From RI-92 sp037384645 (GTDB taxonomy: Bacteria > Pseudomonadota > Gammaproteobacteria > UBA6429 > Thiohalophilaceae): a stretch of DNA of 40,052 nucleotides. The stretch's first letter is position 1. Every line of letters starts with the position of its first letter. The DNA lies in assembly GCA_037384645.1 (NCBI GenBank), contig JARRNT010000013.1, positions 1 through 40,052 of the forward strand, read 5' to 3'. Positions 8,230 to 16,989 of the stretch are shown in pieces. The notes beneath the pieces were generated by a model. That model searched no databases. It was not told where the DNA came from and saw only the letters and a list, made by a program, of their open reading frames with translations. Made by a program: the position numbers and the translations under genes.

Positions 8230-9099
8230 TTATTTCATTTCATCTTCGTATAACTTGAAGGTTTGTTCTATGACGTCAATCGCATCCTTGACCGGATCCA
8301 GGCGAGAGGCGAGAGCGACCTGCTTGTCGATTTCCTGTGGAATCGCGCGACCGATGAGTTGCAGGGACATGATCTGGATAGCGACTGCGCTGATATTGTC
8401 ACTGGCGGGGTAACTGGTTTCCTCGGCCTGTTCGGCCAGCTTGTCCAGTGCATCGCTGAGGCGGCCGTCGAGCAGTTTCATACCCAACTGCATTTCATCT
8501 ACCGGTTCCCACAGACCATCGGAACACAGCATGATCACATCGCCGTTCTGCAATGCAACCTCGTTACTGACGGTGACTTCCGGCACACTGTTGGACAGCC
8601 CGATGCAGCGTGTCATGTAATTGCGCAGCGGATGGCTGCCGCGTTCATCGTTTCGGAGCTGGCCCTGCTCTACCAGTTTTTCGACAAACGAGTGATCGCG
8701 GGTACGATAAATCGGAACACCGCCGCGAAACAGGTAAAGCCGACTGTCACCAACATGCGCCCACCAGGCGCTGCCGTTTTGCACCAGGCACAATACTGCA
8801 GTCGTCCCCGGATTGATTGGTGGGTCGACCATTTTGCCTGCAGAAATTACCGCGTGGTGAGCGTGGTGCAGGGCTGCAGTCATAAACTCTTTGGGGTTGC
8901 GTACCGGCAGTTTGACGCTCTGGAAAGCCTGGGCAATGGTATCGACCATCACCTGGGCCGCGACTTCTCCACCAGCCTTGCCGCCCAGGCCGTCGCCAAG
9001 TACCAGCATGACCGTGTTTTCACGTTCCAGTGCGGTAACGCGATCCTGGTTGATAGACCGGTTACCCAGTCGACTGGTGCGTGCGATAACGTACTGCAT
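8230..9099 (-). CDS. PP2C-family serine/threonine protein phosphatase
   Basis: The 289-residue product has the PP2C metal-binding motifs in order: NQDR (17-20), GDGLGG with Asp36, GDSR (117-120), SDGLWEP (193-199) and DNISAV (234-239). It should remove phosphate from Ser/Thr residues in an Mn/Mg-dependent reaction. No membrane segment is seen. The gene starts 1 bp after the kinase stop (TAG-T-ATG), which implies translational coupling and that it reverses the kinase. The pair resembles the PpkA/PppA type of bacterial signalling modules. The C-terminal 40 residues after the last motif are not assigned. Confidence 0.92.
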   Translation of the reverse strand: MQYVIARTSRLGNRSINQDRVTALERENTVMLVLGDGLGGKAGGEVAAQVMVDTIAQAFQSVKLPVRNPKEFMTAALHHAHHAVISAGKMVDPPINPGTTAVLCLVQNGSAWWAHVGDSRLYLFRGGVPIYRTRDHSFVEKLVEQGQLRNDERGSHPLRNYMTRCIGLSNSVPEVTVSNEVALQNGDVIMLCSDGLWEPVDEMQLGMKLLDGRLSDALDKLAEQAEETSYPASDNISAVAIQIMSLQLIGRAIPQEIDKQVALASRLDPVKDAIDVIEQTFKLYEDEMK

Positions 9100-9100
9100 A

Positions 9101-10024
9101 CTAGAAATTAAACAGGCTCTTCTTGTCCGGTTTGGTTTTTTTGCCGTTCAGGGCCTCGATCAGTTTATCGACTGATTGCGGGCGCAACAGCGGATCAACT
9201 TCCATGGCCCAGTCCACGGCTTCGAGCAGGGTTGCCGAATATTTTTTGCGGAAGGCGCTGGCCGCCGGTCGCAGCATGTCCTTTTCGCGACGTTGCGGTG
9301 ACGGTGGGGGTGAGACGCCTTCGAGGCAGGCGCGCATAGTAGCGCCGATAGCATAAATATCGGTCCAGGGGCCGACATAGCCGCCCGGGTCGAGTTGTTC
9401 GATCGGGGAGAAGCCCGGGGTAATGACCTGGTTCGGTTGAAACTGGCGGGTCTGCATCATTTCGTGCACCGCACCAAAGTCCAGCAGCAAGGGATTGGCA
9501 CCAGCGCGTAAATGAATATTGCTGGGCTTGATATCCAGATGCAGCAGGCCACGACTATGGATCATTTGCAGGCCGTCGAGCAGTGGCATGAGCACGGCCT
9601 TGATAAAGGATTCACTGAGGTTGCCCTTGTGTTTCTTGATATAGGTCTGCAGGTTCACACCTTCCTGGTATTCCATGACCATGTAGACCGTACCGTTCTG
9701 ACGGAAAAAATTGATCACGTTGACGATGTTCGGATGTTTGAGTGTCGTCAGAGTGCTGGCTTCCTGAAAAAACAGGCGGCGGCCATGATTGAAGCGTTCG
9801 GTATTATGTTCGGTAGCAGGAATCACCGACATGTCTTTGCCGCGTGCGGCCAGGCTGCTTGGCATGTATTCCTTAATGACAACCTGCTCTTTTTTGTCGG
9901 ATACGGGGTGGGCCAGATAGACGATACTGAAACCACCGCCACCCAGAACGCTTTCGACGACAAATTCATCGATGTGCGTGCCTGGTGGCAAGGACTGGTC
10001 AGAACCTGTCATTACGGTGGCCAT
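9101..10024 (-). CDS. Soluble Hanks-type serine/threonine protein kinase
   Basis: The 307-residue product is a complete kinase domain with little else: Gly-rich loop GGGGFSIVY (28-36), ATP-binding Lys51 (VVIKEYMP), Glu88, catalytic loop HLDIKPSN (162-169, Asp164) and DFG (182-184), then a TPGFSPIEQ activation/P+1 segment and WTDIYAIGA. The usual HRD arginine is replaced by Leu (HLD), which often marks kinases not dependent on activation-loop phosphorylation. No transmembrane or PASTA segment is present, so the enzyme is cytosolic. On the minus strand, TTCACC (10081-10076) and TATATA (10058-10053) with a 17-bp spacer form a plausible promoter, and AGGAAG is the ribosome-binding site. It begins the kinase-phosphatase pair and diverges from yicC. 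Confidence 0.92.
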   Translation of the reverse strand: MATVMTGSDQSLPPGTHIDEFVVESVLGGGGFSIVYLAHPVSDKKEQVVIKEYMPSSLAARGKDMSVIPATEHNTERFNHGRRLFFQEASTLTTLKHPNIVNVINFFRQNGTVYMVMEYQEGVNLQTYIKKHKGNLSESFIKAVLMPLLDGLQMIHSRGLLHLDIKPSNIHLRAGANPLLLDFGAVHEMMQTRQFQPNQVITPGFSPIEQLDPGGYVGPWTDIYAIGATMRACLEGVSPPPSPQRREKDMLRPAASAFRKKYSATLLEAVDWAMEVDPLLRPQSVDKLIEALNGKKTKPDKKSLFNF

Positions 10025-10052
10025 GGTGGACTTCCTGCATCGTTCCTGGATG

Positions 10053-10081
10053 TATATATTAGTATGTGTTCCTGCGGTGAA
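10053..10081 (-). promoter_or_regulatory. Putative sigma-70 promoter of kinase-phosphatase pair
   Basis: Read on the minus strand, a TTCACC -35 hexamer (10081-10076), a 17-bp spacer and a TATATA -10 hexamer (10058-10053) lie about 30 bp upstream of the kinase ATG at 10024. The match is moderate and the assignment rests on spacing and position only. Confidence 0.35.
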
Positions 10082-10197
10082 TCATAGCAAATCGCCGCCA
10101 GGATAGGTCTTCCAGATTATTATGTCGGCTGATTTGCTGCCAGATTGAGTCACAGGTAGACTGCTGCCACCTGACCCAACCTGAAGGCCCGTCTCAC

Positions 10198-11064
10198 ATG
10201 ATTAGTAGTATGACTGCCTTTGCCCGCCAGGAGCATACGGACAGCTGGGGTACCCTGACCCTCGAATTACGTTCCGTCAATCACCGTTACCTGGACCTGG
10301 GCCTGCGGTTACCCGATGAGCTGCGTGTCCTCGAAGGCCGGATCCGCGAGCAGCTTCAAAACCGGCTCAATCGTGGCAAAGTGGATATCCAGGTTCGCTA
10401 CCAGCCTGAGCAGCACCTGGCCGGCGAGTTGCAACTGGATACCGCATTAATCGAGCAACTGGCGGCTGCCAGCGACAAGGTCAAAACCTATTTTCCGGAA
10501 CACCGGCCGATCAGTACCCTCGAGGTCATGCGCTGGCCTGGCGTGTTACAGCTGCCCCAGGTGGAACCAGAAGTATTGCACAATACGGCGCTGACATTGC
10601 TGGACCAGGCTATCGATGAATTGATCCGTGGTCGCCGGCGCGAGGGGGAAAAACTCAAGGCTATCATCGAGCAACGTTGCCAGGGCATCCTCGATATCGT
10701 GCAACACATGCGTCAACTGATACCTGAGATAAAGCAAGGCTGGCGCGACAAGTTGCACGCACGACTGGGCGAGGCCAGGGGTGAGCTGGAGCCGGGGCGA
10801 CTTGAACAGGAAATTGTCATTCTCGCGCAAAAGGTCGACGTCGATGAAGAACTGGATCGCCTGGAGACCCATGTTACCGAGGTCCGGCGTGGCCTCACTG
10901 CGGACAAGCCCATTGGCCGGCGCCTCGATTTCCTGATGCAGGAGCTCAACCGCGAAGCCAATACCCTCGGTTCCAAGTCGGTAGACGCACGTACCGGCAC
11001 GGGTTCGGTGGACCTGAAGGTCTTTATCGAACAAATGCGCGAACAGGTGCAGAACGTCGAATAA
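10198..11064 (+). CDS. yicC: YicC family endoribonuclease
   Basis: The 288-residue product matches YicC/YloC from end to end: MISSMTAFAR start, ELRSVNHRYLDL, LPDELRVLE, RGKVDIQVRY and the C-terminal GRRLDFLMQELNREANTLGSKS and QMREQVQN blocks. Members are endoribonucleases that act in RNA turnover; the E. coli protein affects small-RNA stability. It lies 33 bp before gmk, a frequent arrangement, and diverges from the kinase gene across 173 bp that must carry both promoters. Confidence 0.95.
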   Translation: MISSMTAFARQEHTDSWGTLTLELRSVNHRYLDLGLRLPDELRVLEGRIREQLQNRLNRGKVDIQVRYQPEQHLAGELQLDTALIEQLAAASDKVKTYFPEHRPISTLEVMRWPGVLQLPQVEPEVLHNTALTLLDQAIDELIRGRRREGEKLKAIIEQRCQGILDIVQHMRQLIPEIKQGWRDKLHARLGEARGELEPGRLEQEIVILAQKVDVDEELDRLETHVTEVRRGLTADKPIGRRLDFLMQELNREANTLGSKSVDARTGTGSVDLKVFIEQMREQVQNVE

Positions 11065-11097
11065 ATTTATCACTCTGTTGATTCAGGAATCGCTTAG

Positions 11098-11718
11098 ATG
11101 TCAAAACAAACAGGTACCTTATACATATTTTCCGCACCATCGGGTGCCGGCAAGACCAGCCTGGTCAAGGCCCTGATCGAGACGACAGCAAAACTGGTGG
11201 TTTCGGTTTCCCACACGACCCGGGCCATACGTCCGGGCGAGCAGGACGGTGTGCATTATCATTTTATCGACGTCGATAACTATAAGCAGATGGTCGAGGC
11301 CGGTCAGTTCCTGGAACATGCACAGGTCTTTGATAATTATTACGGCACGGCCCAGAGTGCGATAGAACAACAGCTGGCCGAAGGGCTGGATGTCATCCTG
11401 GAGATCGACTGGCAGGGTGCGCGCCAGGTGCGTCAGCGCATGGCGGATAGCGTGAGCGTATTTATTTTGCCGCCGTCACGGGCAGAGCTGGAGCGACGCC
11501 TGAGTGGGCGCGGTACCGACAGCGCCGAGGTGGTGGCCAGGCGTATGCGCGACGCCGTGAGCGAAATGACCCATTATGACGAATATGATTTTCTGGTGGT
11601 AAATGACGATTTTGAGCTGGCGCTGGCGGATTTACGGTCCATAATCAGCAGTGAGCGCTTGCGTCTGGCGCGCCAGCAGGCCTCTTTGGCAGGCTTGCTG
11701 CCCGAGCTTCTGGCGTGA
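11098..11718 (+). CDS. gmk: Guanylate kinase
   Basis: The 206-residue enzyme converts GMP and ATP to GDP and ADP. It has the P-loop SAPSGAGKTSL (12-22), the GMP-binding SVSHTTRAIRPGEQDGVHYHF block and YYGTAQSAIE, and the LEIDWQGARQVR and FILPPS segments. Length and order are standard. An AGGA ribosome-binding site precedes the ATG. The enzyme supplies GDP for the ppGpp cycle catalysed by the nearby spoT product. Confidence 0.97.
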   Translation: MSKQTGTLYIFSAPSGAGKTSLVKALIETTAKLVVSVSHTTRAIRPGEQDGVHYHFIDVDNYKQMVEAGQFLEHAQVFDNYYGTAQSAIEQQLAEGLDVILEIDWQGARQVRQRMADSVSVFILPPSRAELERRLSGRGTDSAEVVARRMRDAVSEMTHYDEYDFLVVNDDFELALADLRSIISSERLRLARQQASLAGLLPELLA

Positions 11719-11733
11719 GCAAGGCTTCACCAG

Positions 11734-11739
11734 TATAAT
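11734..11739 (+). promoter_or_regulatory. Possible -10 element for rpoZ-spoT
   Basis: A consensus TATAAT lies in the 90-bp gap between gmk and rpoZ, about 70 bp before the rpoZ ATG. No good -35 hexamer is found at 16-18 bp, so it is listed only as a candidate that could let rpoZ-spoT be expressed apart from gmk. Confidence 0.3.
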
Positions 11740-11808
11740 CGCCAGTCCCCGCACGCAGAGTGCTGTGGTAAGTGTAACCAAACGAATTCAAAGACTTAGG
11801 AGTAATGC

Positions 11809-12144
11809 ATGGCCCGTGTAACTGTAGAAGACTGCCTGGATCACGTTGCGAACCGTTTTGAGCTGGTCCTGCTGGCCACCAAACGGTCTCGCCAGCTGGT
11901 ATACGGTAAGGAATCCATGCTGCCCTGGGAGAACGACAAACCAACCGTAGTGGCCCTGCGTGAGATTGCCGAGGGCCTGGTTGACGTCAAGATCCTGGAC
12001 GAGGAAGAGAACAAGGCCGAAGCGGCCGGCGTGGAAATTACCGCCGAAGATATGGAGGTCGTACCGGGCGTGGAAATCACGGAACCGGAAATCGAGACCC
12101 CTGCCGGGCCGACAGCGGCGGCGGACGATAGCGGCGAGGCATAA
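11809..12144 (+). CDS. rpoZ: RNA polymerase omega subunit
   Basis: The 111-residue product starts MARVTVEDCLDHVANRFELVLLATKRSRQ..., the conserved omega N-terminus, with the KPTVVALREIAEGLV helix. Omega helps fold and retain the beta-prime subunit and forms part of one ppGpp-binding site. The C-terminal 40 residues are acidic and Pro/Ala-rich, longer than the 91-residue E. coli protein. An AGGAG ribosome-binding site lies 6 bp before the ATG. It is directly upstream of spoT and in the same reading frame, separated by one TAA. Confidence 0.96.
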   Translation: MARVTVEDCLDHVANRFELVLLATKRSRQLVYGKESMLPWENDKPTVVALREIAEGLVDVKILDEEENKAEAAGVEITAEDMEVVPGVEITEPEIETPAGPTAAADDSGEA

Positions 12145-12159
12145 CCAGGAGCCTCGGCG

Positions 12160-14331
12160 ATTGCTACGCCAATAACAGAAATCACCCCGAACGGGGACCC
12201 GACGGCATTTCGCATCAGCCACCTGTGCGAAATACTGGAAGACTATCTTGAGCCCGATCAAATCGCCGAGGTTTATCGGGCTTATCTATTTGGTGCCGAG
12301 GCTCATGATGGCCAGTCGCGCGCCAGCGGTGAACCCTATATCTACCACCCGGTTGCGGTGGCCCACATCCTGGCCGACATGCGCATGGACTACAAGAGCC
12401 TGGTGGCCGCGCTGCTGCACGATGTGATCGAGGATACACCGACTGCCAAGGAACAAATCATCAAGCTGTTTGGTGAAGAAGTTGCGGAACTGGTGGATGG
12501 GGTCAGCAAGCTGACCCATATCGAATTTGAATCCCGGCTGGAGGCCCAGGCCGAAAATTTCCGCAAGATGATCCTGGCGATGACGCGCGACATCCGCGTG
12601 ATCCTGGTCAAGCTGGCCGACCGCCTGCATAACATGCGCACCCTGGGTGCCATGCGTGCCGATAAGCGCCGGCGCATCGCGCGCGAAACCCTGGAGATCT
12701 ACGCACCCATTGCTAACCGCCTGGGCATGAACCGGGTGCGACTGGAACTGGAGGAACTGGGTTTCGCTGCGCTCTACCCCTTGCGCTATCGCGTGATTGC
12801 CGAGCGCCTGAAAAAATCGCGGGGCAATCGTAAGGAGATCGTGGGCAAGATCGAAAGCTCCATCACCGAGCGGATCAAACAGGAAGGTCTCACTGGCCAG
12901 GTTATCGGTCGTGAAAAACACCTGTACGGCATTTATAAAAAAATGCGCGAGAAGCAGTTGCCGTTTAACGAGATCATGGATGTCTATGCGTTTCGCATTA
13001 TCGTTGCCTCGGTAGACATGTGCTATCGCGTGCTGGGCGTGGTGCATAACCTGTACAAACCGGTCCCCGGCCGTTTCAAGGATTACATTGCCATCCCCAA
13101 GGCCAACGGTTACCAGTCTCTGCACACTGTCCTGTTCAGTCCCTACGGTGTGCCCATCGAGGTTCAGATCCGGACTGAAGACATGCACCGCGTCGCCGAG
13201 GCCGGGATCGCCGCACACTGGTTGTATAAAAGCGGTGACGACAGTGGCAATAGTGCCCAGGTGCGTGCGCGCCAGTGGTTGCTCGACCTGCTGGAAATCC
13301 AGCAACACGCCGGTAATTCCATGGAGTTCCTGGAGAACGTCAAGGTCGACCTGTTTCCTGACGAGGTCTACGTGTTTACGCCCAAGGGCACGATCATGGT
13401 CTTGCCGCGCGGGGCGACCGCAGTGGATTTTGCCTATGCCGTGCACACCGACGTCGGTAACCAGTGTGTCGCGGTCAAGATCGACAGGCGGTTGATGCCG
13501 CTGCGCAGCGAGTTGCGTAACGGCCAGACCGTGGAAGTCATTACCGCCGCTGGTGCGCGACCCAACCCGGCATGGCTGAATTTCGTCAATACCGCCAAGG
13601 CCCGCGCCAATATCCGCAACTTCCTCAAGAATCTGCAACATGACGAGGCCATCAGCCTGGGGCAACGCCTGCTTAACAAGAGCCTGGAGCAATACGATGC
13701 GAGCCTGCAGACCATACCGGAAAAGCATCTGGCGCATGTTACCGAAACCTTCAATGCCAGGGATTTTAATACCCTGTTAATGGATATCGGCCTGGGCAAT
13801 CGCATGCCGATGCAGATTGCGCGTGCCCTGATCCAGGGCGAAGACGACAAATTGGGTAAGGAACCCAGGAGCAGCAGTAGCGAGAGCAAGCCGTTGGCCA
13901 TCAAGGGTACCGAGGGTACTGTGGTGACCTATGCCAAATGCTGCCGCCCCATCCCCGGTGACAAGATCATCGGCTTTGTCACCGCCGGTCGTGGCGTGGT
14001 GATCCATGTCGAAGGCTGCAAGAATGTCGCCGATCAGCGCAGCAAGCCCGAGAAATGGATCGACGTCGAGTGGGAGGATGATGTTGCCGGCGAATTTCCG
14101 GTGGAGTTGCGTCTGCTGGTGGTGAACCAGCGCGGTGTGCTGGCCACGATTGCGGCAGCAATTTCCGATCTCGATGCCAATATCGAGAACGTAGTGATGG
14201 ACGAACGCGATGGCCAGCATTCGCAACTGACGTTCACCGTTGCAGTCAAGGATCGCAAACACCTGGCGCGTATCATCAAGCGTCTGCGCAGCCTGCACAA
14301 TGTCGTGCGTATCAACCGCGTACAAAAATAA
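12160..14331 (+). CDS. spoT: Bifunctional (p)ppGpp synthetase/hydrolase SpoT, probable AUU start
   Basis: The product makes and degrades (p)ppGpp. From 12160 it has about 723 residues, close to the usual 700. It contains the HD hydrolase domain with YIYHPVAVAHIL and ALLHDVIEDT, which marks it as SpoT rather than RelA; a synthetase domain with YKPVPGRFKDYIAIPKANGY and EVQIRT; a TGS domain (VYVFTPKGTIM, about 405-465); and a C-terminal ACT domain (about 640-720). There is no ATG, GTG or TTG in frame between the rpoZ stop (12144) and GTG 12358, and 12358 would delete the first part of the HD domain. The best start is ATT at 12160, preceded by AGGAG at 12147-12151 with 8 bp spacing. A sequencing error changing ATG is the alternative. 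Confidence 0.9.
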   Translation: MATPITEITPNGDPTAFRISHLCEILEDYLEPDQIAEVYRAYLFGAEAHDGQSRASGEPYIYHPVAVAHILADMRMDYKSLVAALLHDVIEDTPTAKEQIIKLFGEEVAELVDGVSKLTHIEFESRLEAQAENFRKMILAMTRDIRVILVKLADRLHNMRTLGAMRADKRRRIARETLEIYAPIANRLGMNRVRLELEELGFAALYPLRYRVIAERLKKSRGNRKEIVGKIESSITERIKQEGLTGQVIGREKHLYGIYKKMREKQLPFNEIMDVYAFRIIVASVDMCYRVLGVVHNLYKPVPGRFKDYIAIPKANGYQSLHTVLFSPYGVPIEVQIRTEDMHRVAEAGIAAHWLYKSGDDSGNSAQVRARQWLLDLLEIQQHAGNSMEFLENVKVDLFPDEVYVFTPKGTIMVLPRGATAVDFAYAVHTDVGNQCVAVKIDRRLMPLRSELRNGQTVEVITAAGARPNPAWLNFVNTAKARANIRNFLKNLQHDEAISLGQRLLNKSLEQYDASLQTIPEKHLAHVTETFNARDFNTLLMDIGLGNRMPMQIARALIQGEDDKLGKEPRSSSSESKPLAIKGTEGTVVTYAKCCRPIPGDKIIGFVTAGRGVVIHVEGCKNVADQRSKPEKWIDVEWEDDVAGEFPVELRLLVVNQRGVLATIAAAISDLDANIENVVMDERDGQHSQLTFTVAVKDRKHLARIIKRLRSLHNVVRINRVQK

Positions 14332-14345
14332 CGATTGCCGTTTAT

Positions 14346-16469
14346 TCAGATATGCAGTTCAACATAGGGGCTGTGCTTGTCGTCAGGTTTATACTCCGGA
14401 TTACACTCGATTAGCCTGTCTGCCGCCACACCCTTTTTCTTAACCAGGTACTGTTTGACCTGTTCGCCACGTGCCAGGGCAAGCTTATTAAGTTGCTTCA
14501 GTTGCTTCTCGGTTAATGGGACAGGTTTGCTGGTAATGGTTGTTGTCGTGGATTCTGTCGAGGGTTTTGTTTTCGGGAACAGCTTGATTTGATCATCGAG
14601 AGTTGCATGACCGCATACGATCAGGTGTACTTGTGGGCGGTTTACCAGCATGGTGGCAAATTTATCAAGTGCCTTGCGTGATGTATCGGTCAGCGTGGTT
14701 TGCCCAGGGCTGAATACCAGCGGTTCAAAGCGCAACGCGGTCACCAAATCGTAAGCGCCGGTAACCAGTTGTACCAGTCCCAGGGTTGCATAGTAGTTCA
14801 CAATTGCCACCCTGATGGCCTTGGCCGATACGGTCGCAATGATATCGTTGAGTGAGAAATCGGGCTTTTCTATATCGCCGGTGACGGGTAGATCGATCCT
14901 GATCGTATCATTCTTGTCACGGAGCAGGGACAGGGCAGCCGACAGCGGGATACCCAGACTTTTCTGGTATTTATCCGCCTCTTTACCGGACAAATTACTG
15001 ACATAGAATTTAACCAGTGTCAGTTTGGCTTCGGAATCGAGCTTGCCCTGTTTGATCTTGATGACAAGCCTGGCACTGAGTTCGCCGCTCTTGATTTTAT
15101 GTTGGAGCAATTCACGCGTGTAGGGCGACACCCTGTTGAGGTTCAGTCCCACAATATTAGCATGCAGGTCCATGCTAGGTTTGGCGGCAAATGCCTGAAC
15201 TGTGCCATTGACTTTGACCTTTCCGTATTTACCATATTTGAACTGCATGGACAGCTTGCTACGCTGATCTGGTTTGTTGCTATCGATGGCACCCAGGGCC
15301 AGGGAAAAATGATCTATCCGCTGGGTGATGGCCGGTTTGCTATGTGTGTCTTCAAGGATAAATGATTTTGAGCTCGCCACATTTATTTTGCCGATTCTAA
15401 TCCGGACAGGTGGCGACTGTCCGGTTGGTTTGCTTGTGGTGTTCTGTTTCTTGTCTCTGGTTTCAATGGGGCGATATTCCGTGACTGGCTTAAGCGAGGC
15501 AATGCTGCTGTCAGTATTCAGTTTGATATAGCTGGAGATACCATCGATGTTAATGGCACCGATATTGAGATCTGTCATCTTGTTAAACGAGATGGTGTTG
15601 ATTAGTAGTTTAGCGATTCCTAGTGTCGGGGCATGTTTGCTGCTAGCATCCCGGTTCGGCAGCATTTTTAGTTGCCCTAGATCGAGTGAGCCCAATCCAA
15701 TCTGGTCCAGACCATTTACTTTGATATTGGCCAGTTTCAGTGAGTCCAGTTGTAATAGCGGTATATTCTGTTTTTTATCCTGAATAGCCAGGTTACTGAT
15801 AGAGAGCGTGCCAGCCGATTTGATCGCGGAGGGATTACTGGTGGTCATAGCGACATTGCCATTCCAGCTAAACTTGCCCAGCTGATTGCAGATATTTAGC
15901 GGCTGCCTGGTCTCGGTCGTGGTAAAGCAGGTATCAAGCCTGGTGATGTGAACTTTATCCAATTGGAGTGTCCACGGCTGAGAATTGACGGGTTTTTCCC
16001 TGACCGGTTTGGCTGGTGGTGTTCCCGTTTGATTCAGGTTAATGCCGGCCACGACAAGTGCACGCTGGCGTTGTTCTATCTGGATGTGTGTGTTTTTGAG
16101 TGTTACCTGCTCAATCGTCAGCTTGTGATCAAACAGATCTCGCAGATTGATGCGCACTTGCAGTTTACCGAGCTTGAACAGCGGTACTTCACCATCATGG
16201 ATTTCCGCATCAATGACTGTTACTGTCCCTGTGTTCAGGGCCAGGCCGATTTGTCCGATGTCGCCTTGCAGGTGCTGTTGTTCCAGCCAGTGTTTGAATG
16301 CGAACCGGGTTATGGTCGGCATCAGTGCAATGGAGATAGCCAGCAGCGCAAACAAGCTGTATATCACTCCACCCAGCAGGTATAGCCATTTCCTGTTGCG
16401 TTTAATCGGCATAATGATGCTTGATTCGGATAAGGAATACTTGCAGCCCTGTTTGAAGTATAGATCCAT
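14346..16469 (-). CDS. DUF748/AsmA-like envelope protein
   Basis: The 707-residue product has one N-terminal membrane segment (about 29-52) and then a long region of the DUF748/AsmA type, built of repeated amphipathic beta segments (for example GTVTVIDAEIHDGEVPLFKLGKLQVRI, given here only in part) predicted to face the periplasm. The last 130 residues (TTLTDTSRKALDKFATML..., with GEQVKQYLVKKKGVAADRL) recall an OmpA-like C-terminal fold. AsmA-like proteins are thought to move lipids or assist outer-membrane assembly; that role is from the superfamily. An internal ATG at 16412 (MPIKRNRKWLY) just before the membrane segment is an alternative start. It converges with spoT, with only 14 bp between the stops, and diverges from ridA. 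Confidence 0.8.
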   Translation of the reverse strand: MDLYFKQGCKYSLSESSIIMPIKRNRKWLYLLGGVIYSLFALLAISIALMPTITRFAFKHWLEQQHLQGDIGQIGLALNTGTVTVIDAEIHDGEVPLFKLGKLQVRINLRDLFDHKLTIEQVTLKNTHIQIEQRQRALVVAGINLNQTGTPPAKPVREKPVNSQPWTLQLDKVHITRLDTCFTTTETRQPLNICNQLGKFSWNGNVAMTTSNPSAIKSAGTLSISNLAIQDKKQNIPLLQLDSLKLANIKVNGLDQIGLGSLDLGQLKMLPNRDASSKHAPTLGIAKLLINTISFNKMTDLNIGAINIDGISSYIKLNTDSSIASLKPVTEYRPIETRDKKQNTTSKPTGQSPPVRIRIGKINVASSKSFILEDTHSKPAITQRIDHFSLALGAIDSNKPDQRSKLSMQFKYGKYGKVKVNGTVQAFAAKPSMDLHANIVGLNLNRVSPYTRELLQHKIKSGELSARLVIKIKQGKLDSEAKLTLVKFYVSNLSGKEADKYQKSLGIPLSAALSLLRDKNDTIRIDLPVTGDIEKPDFSLNDIIATVSAKAIRVAIVNYYATLGLVQLVTGAYDLVTALRFEPLVFSPGQTTLTDTSRKALDKFATMLVNRPQVHLIVCGHATLDDQIKLFPKTKPSTESTTTTITSKPVPLTEKQLKQLNKLALARGEQVKQYLVKKKGVAADRLIECNPEYKPDDKHSPYVELHI

Positions 16470-16576
16470 TCCATATTTTTTCCCGTACTGCGACTGTCTG
16501 ATTAAGATGTAGCATTCGCAAGTCTATCTTGAGTAAAATAGCCGGAAACAGTCCTTTTTCTGACCGGGAGAACAAT

Positions 16577-16960
16577 ATGGCTCGTGAGATTATCCACACC
16601 GATCAGGCGCCGCAGGCCATTGGTACCTATTCACAGGCGATCAAGATCGACGATACCGTGTATTTATCCGGACAGATCCCGCTGGTACCGGCCACCATGG
16701 AAATGGTCGAGGGTAATATCGCCGCACAGATTCGCCAGGTATTTGATAACTTGCGTGCGGTTGCCCGGGCAGCCGGCGGCGACCTGAATGATGTTGTCAA
16801 ATTAAACGTGTTCCTGACTGATCTATCTAATTTCCCCACGGTGAACGAGATCATGGCCGATTATTTTTCGCAACCCTATCCTGCGCGTGCTGCCATCGGC
16901 GTAGCCGCCCTGCCCAAAGGGGCTGCGGTGGAGATGGATGCGGTTATGGTCATCGACTGA
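16577..16960 (+). CDS. ridA: RidA family reactive intermediate deaminase
   Basis: The 127-residue product hydrolyses reactive enamine/imine intermediates made by PLP enzymes such as threonine dehydratase. It has PQAIGTYSQAI near the start, VYLSGQIPL, and the RidA signature YPARAAIGVAALPKGAAVE with the substrate-binding Arg. The ATG at 16577 has a GGGAG ribosome-binding site 6 bp upstream; the longer upstream frame is not needed. Placement between spoT and recG is a frequent gammaproteobacterial arrangement. Confidence 0.95.
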   Translation: MAREIIHTDQAPQAIGTYSQAIKIDDTVYLSGQIPLVPATMEMVEGNIAAQIRQVFDNLRAVARAAGGDLNDVVKLNVFLTDLSNFPTVNEIMADYFSQPYPARAAIGVAALPKGAAVEMDAVMVID

Positions 16961-16989
16961 GTCGGGCGAAGCGTTAACGTATTTATGGC

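Noticed and set aside
8230..10024. Kinase-phosphatase pair as part of a type VI secretion cluster
   Set aside because: No Tss, Hcp, VgrG or ClpV genes lie in the window.
12286..13737. Long minus-strand frame antisense to spoT (483 codons), and similar long antisense frames over hemW, gmk, coxA and ccoG
   Set aside because: They overlap well-supported genes in the opposite direction, have no family motifs and reflect codon bias.
12358..14331. GTG 12358 as the start of spoT
   Set aside because: It would remove the first part of the HD domain including HPVAV; homologs continue upstream.
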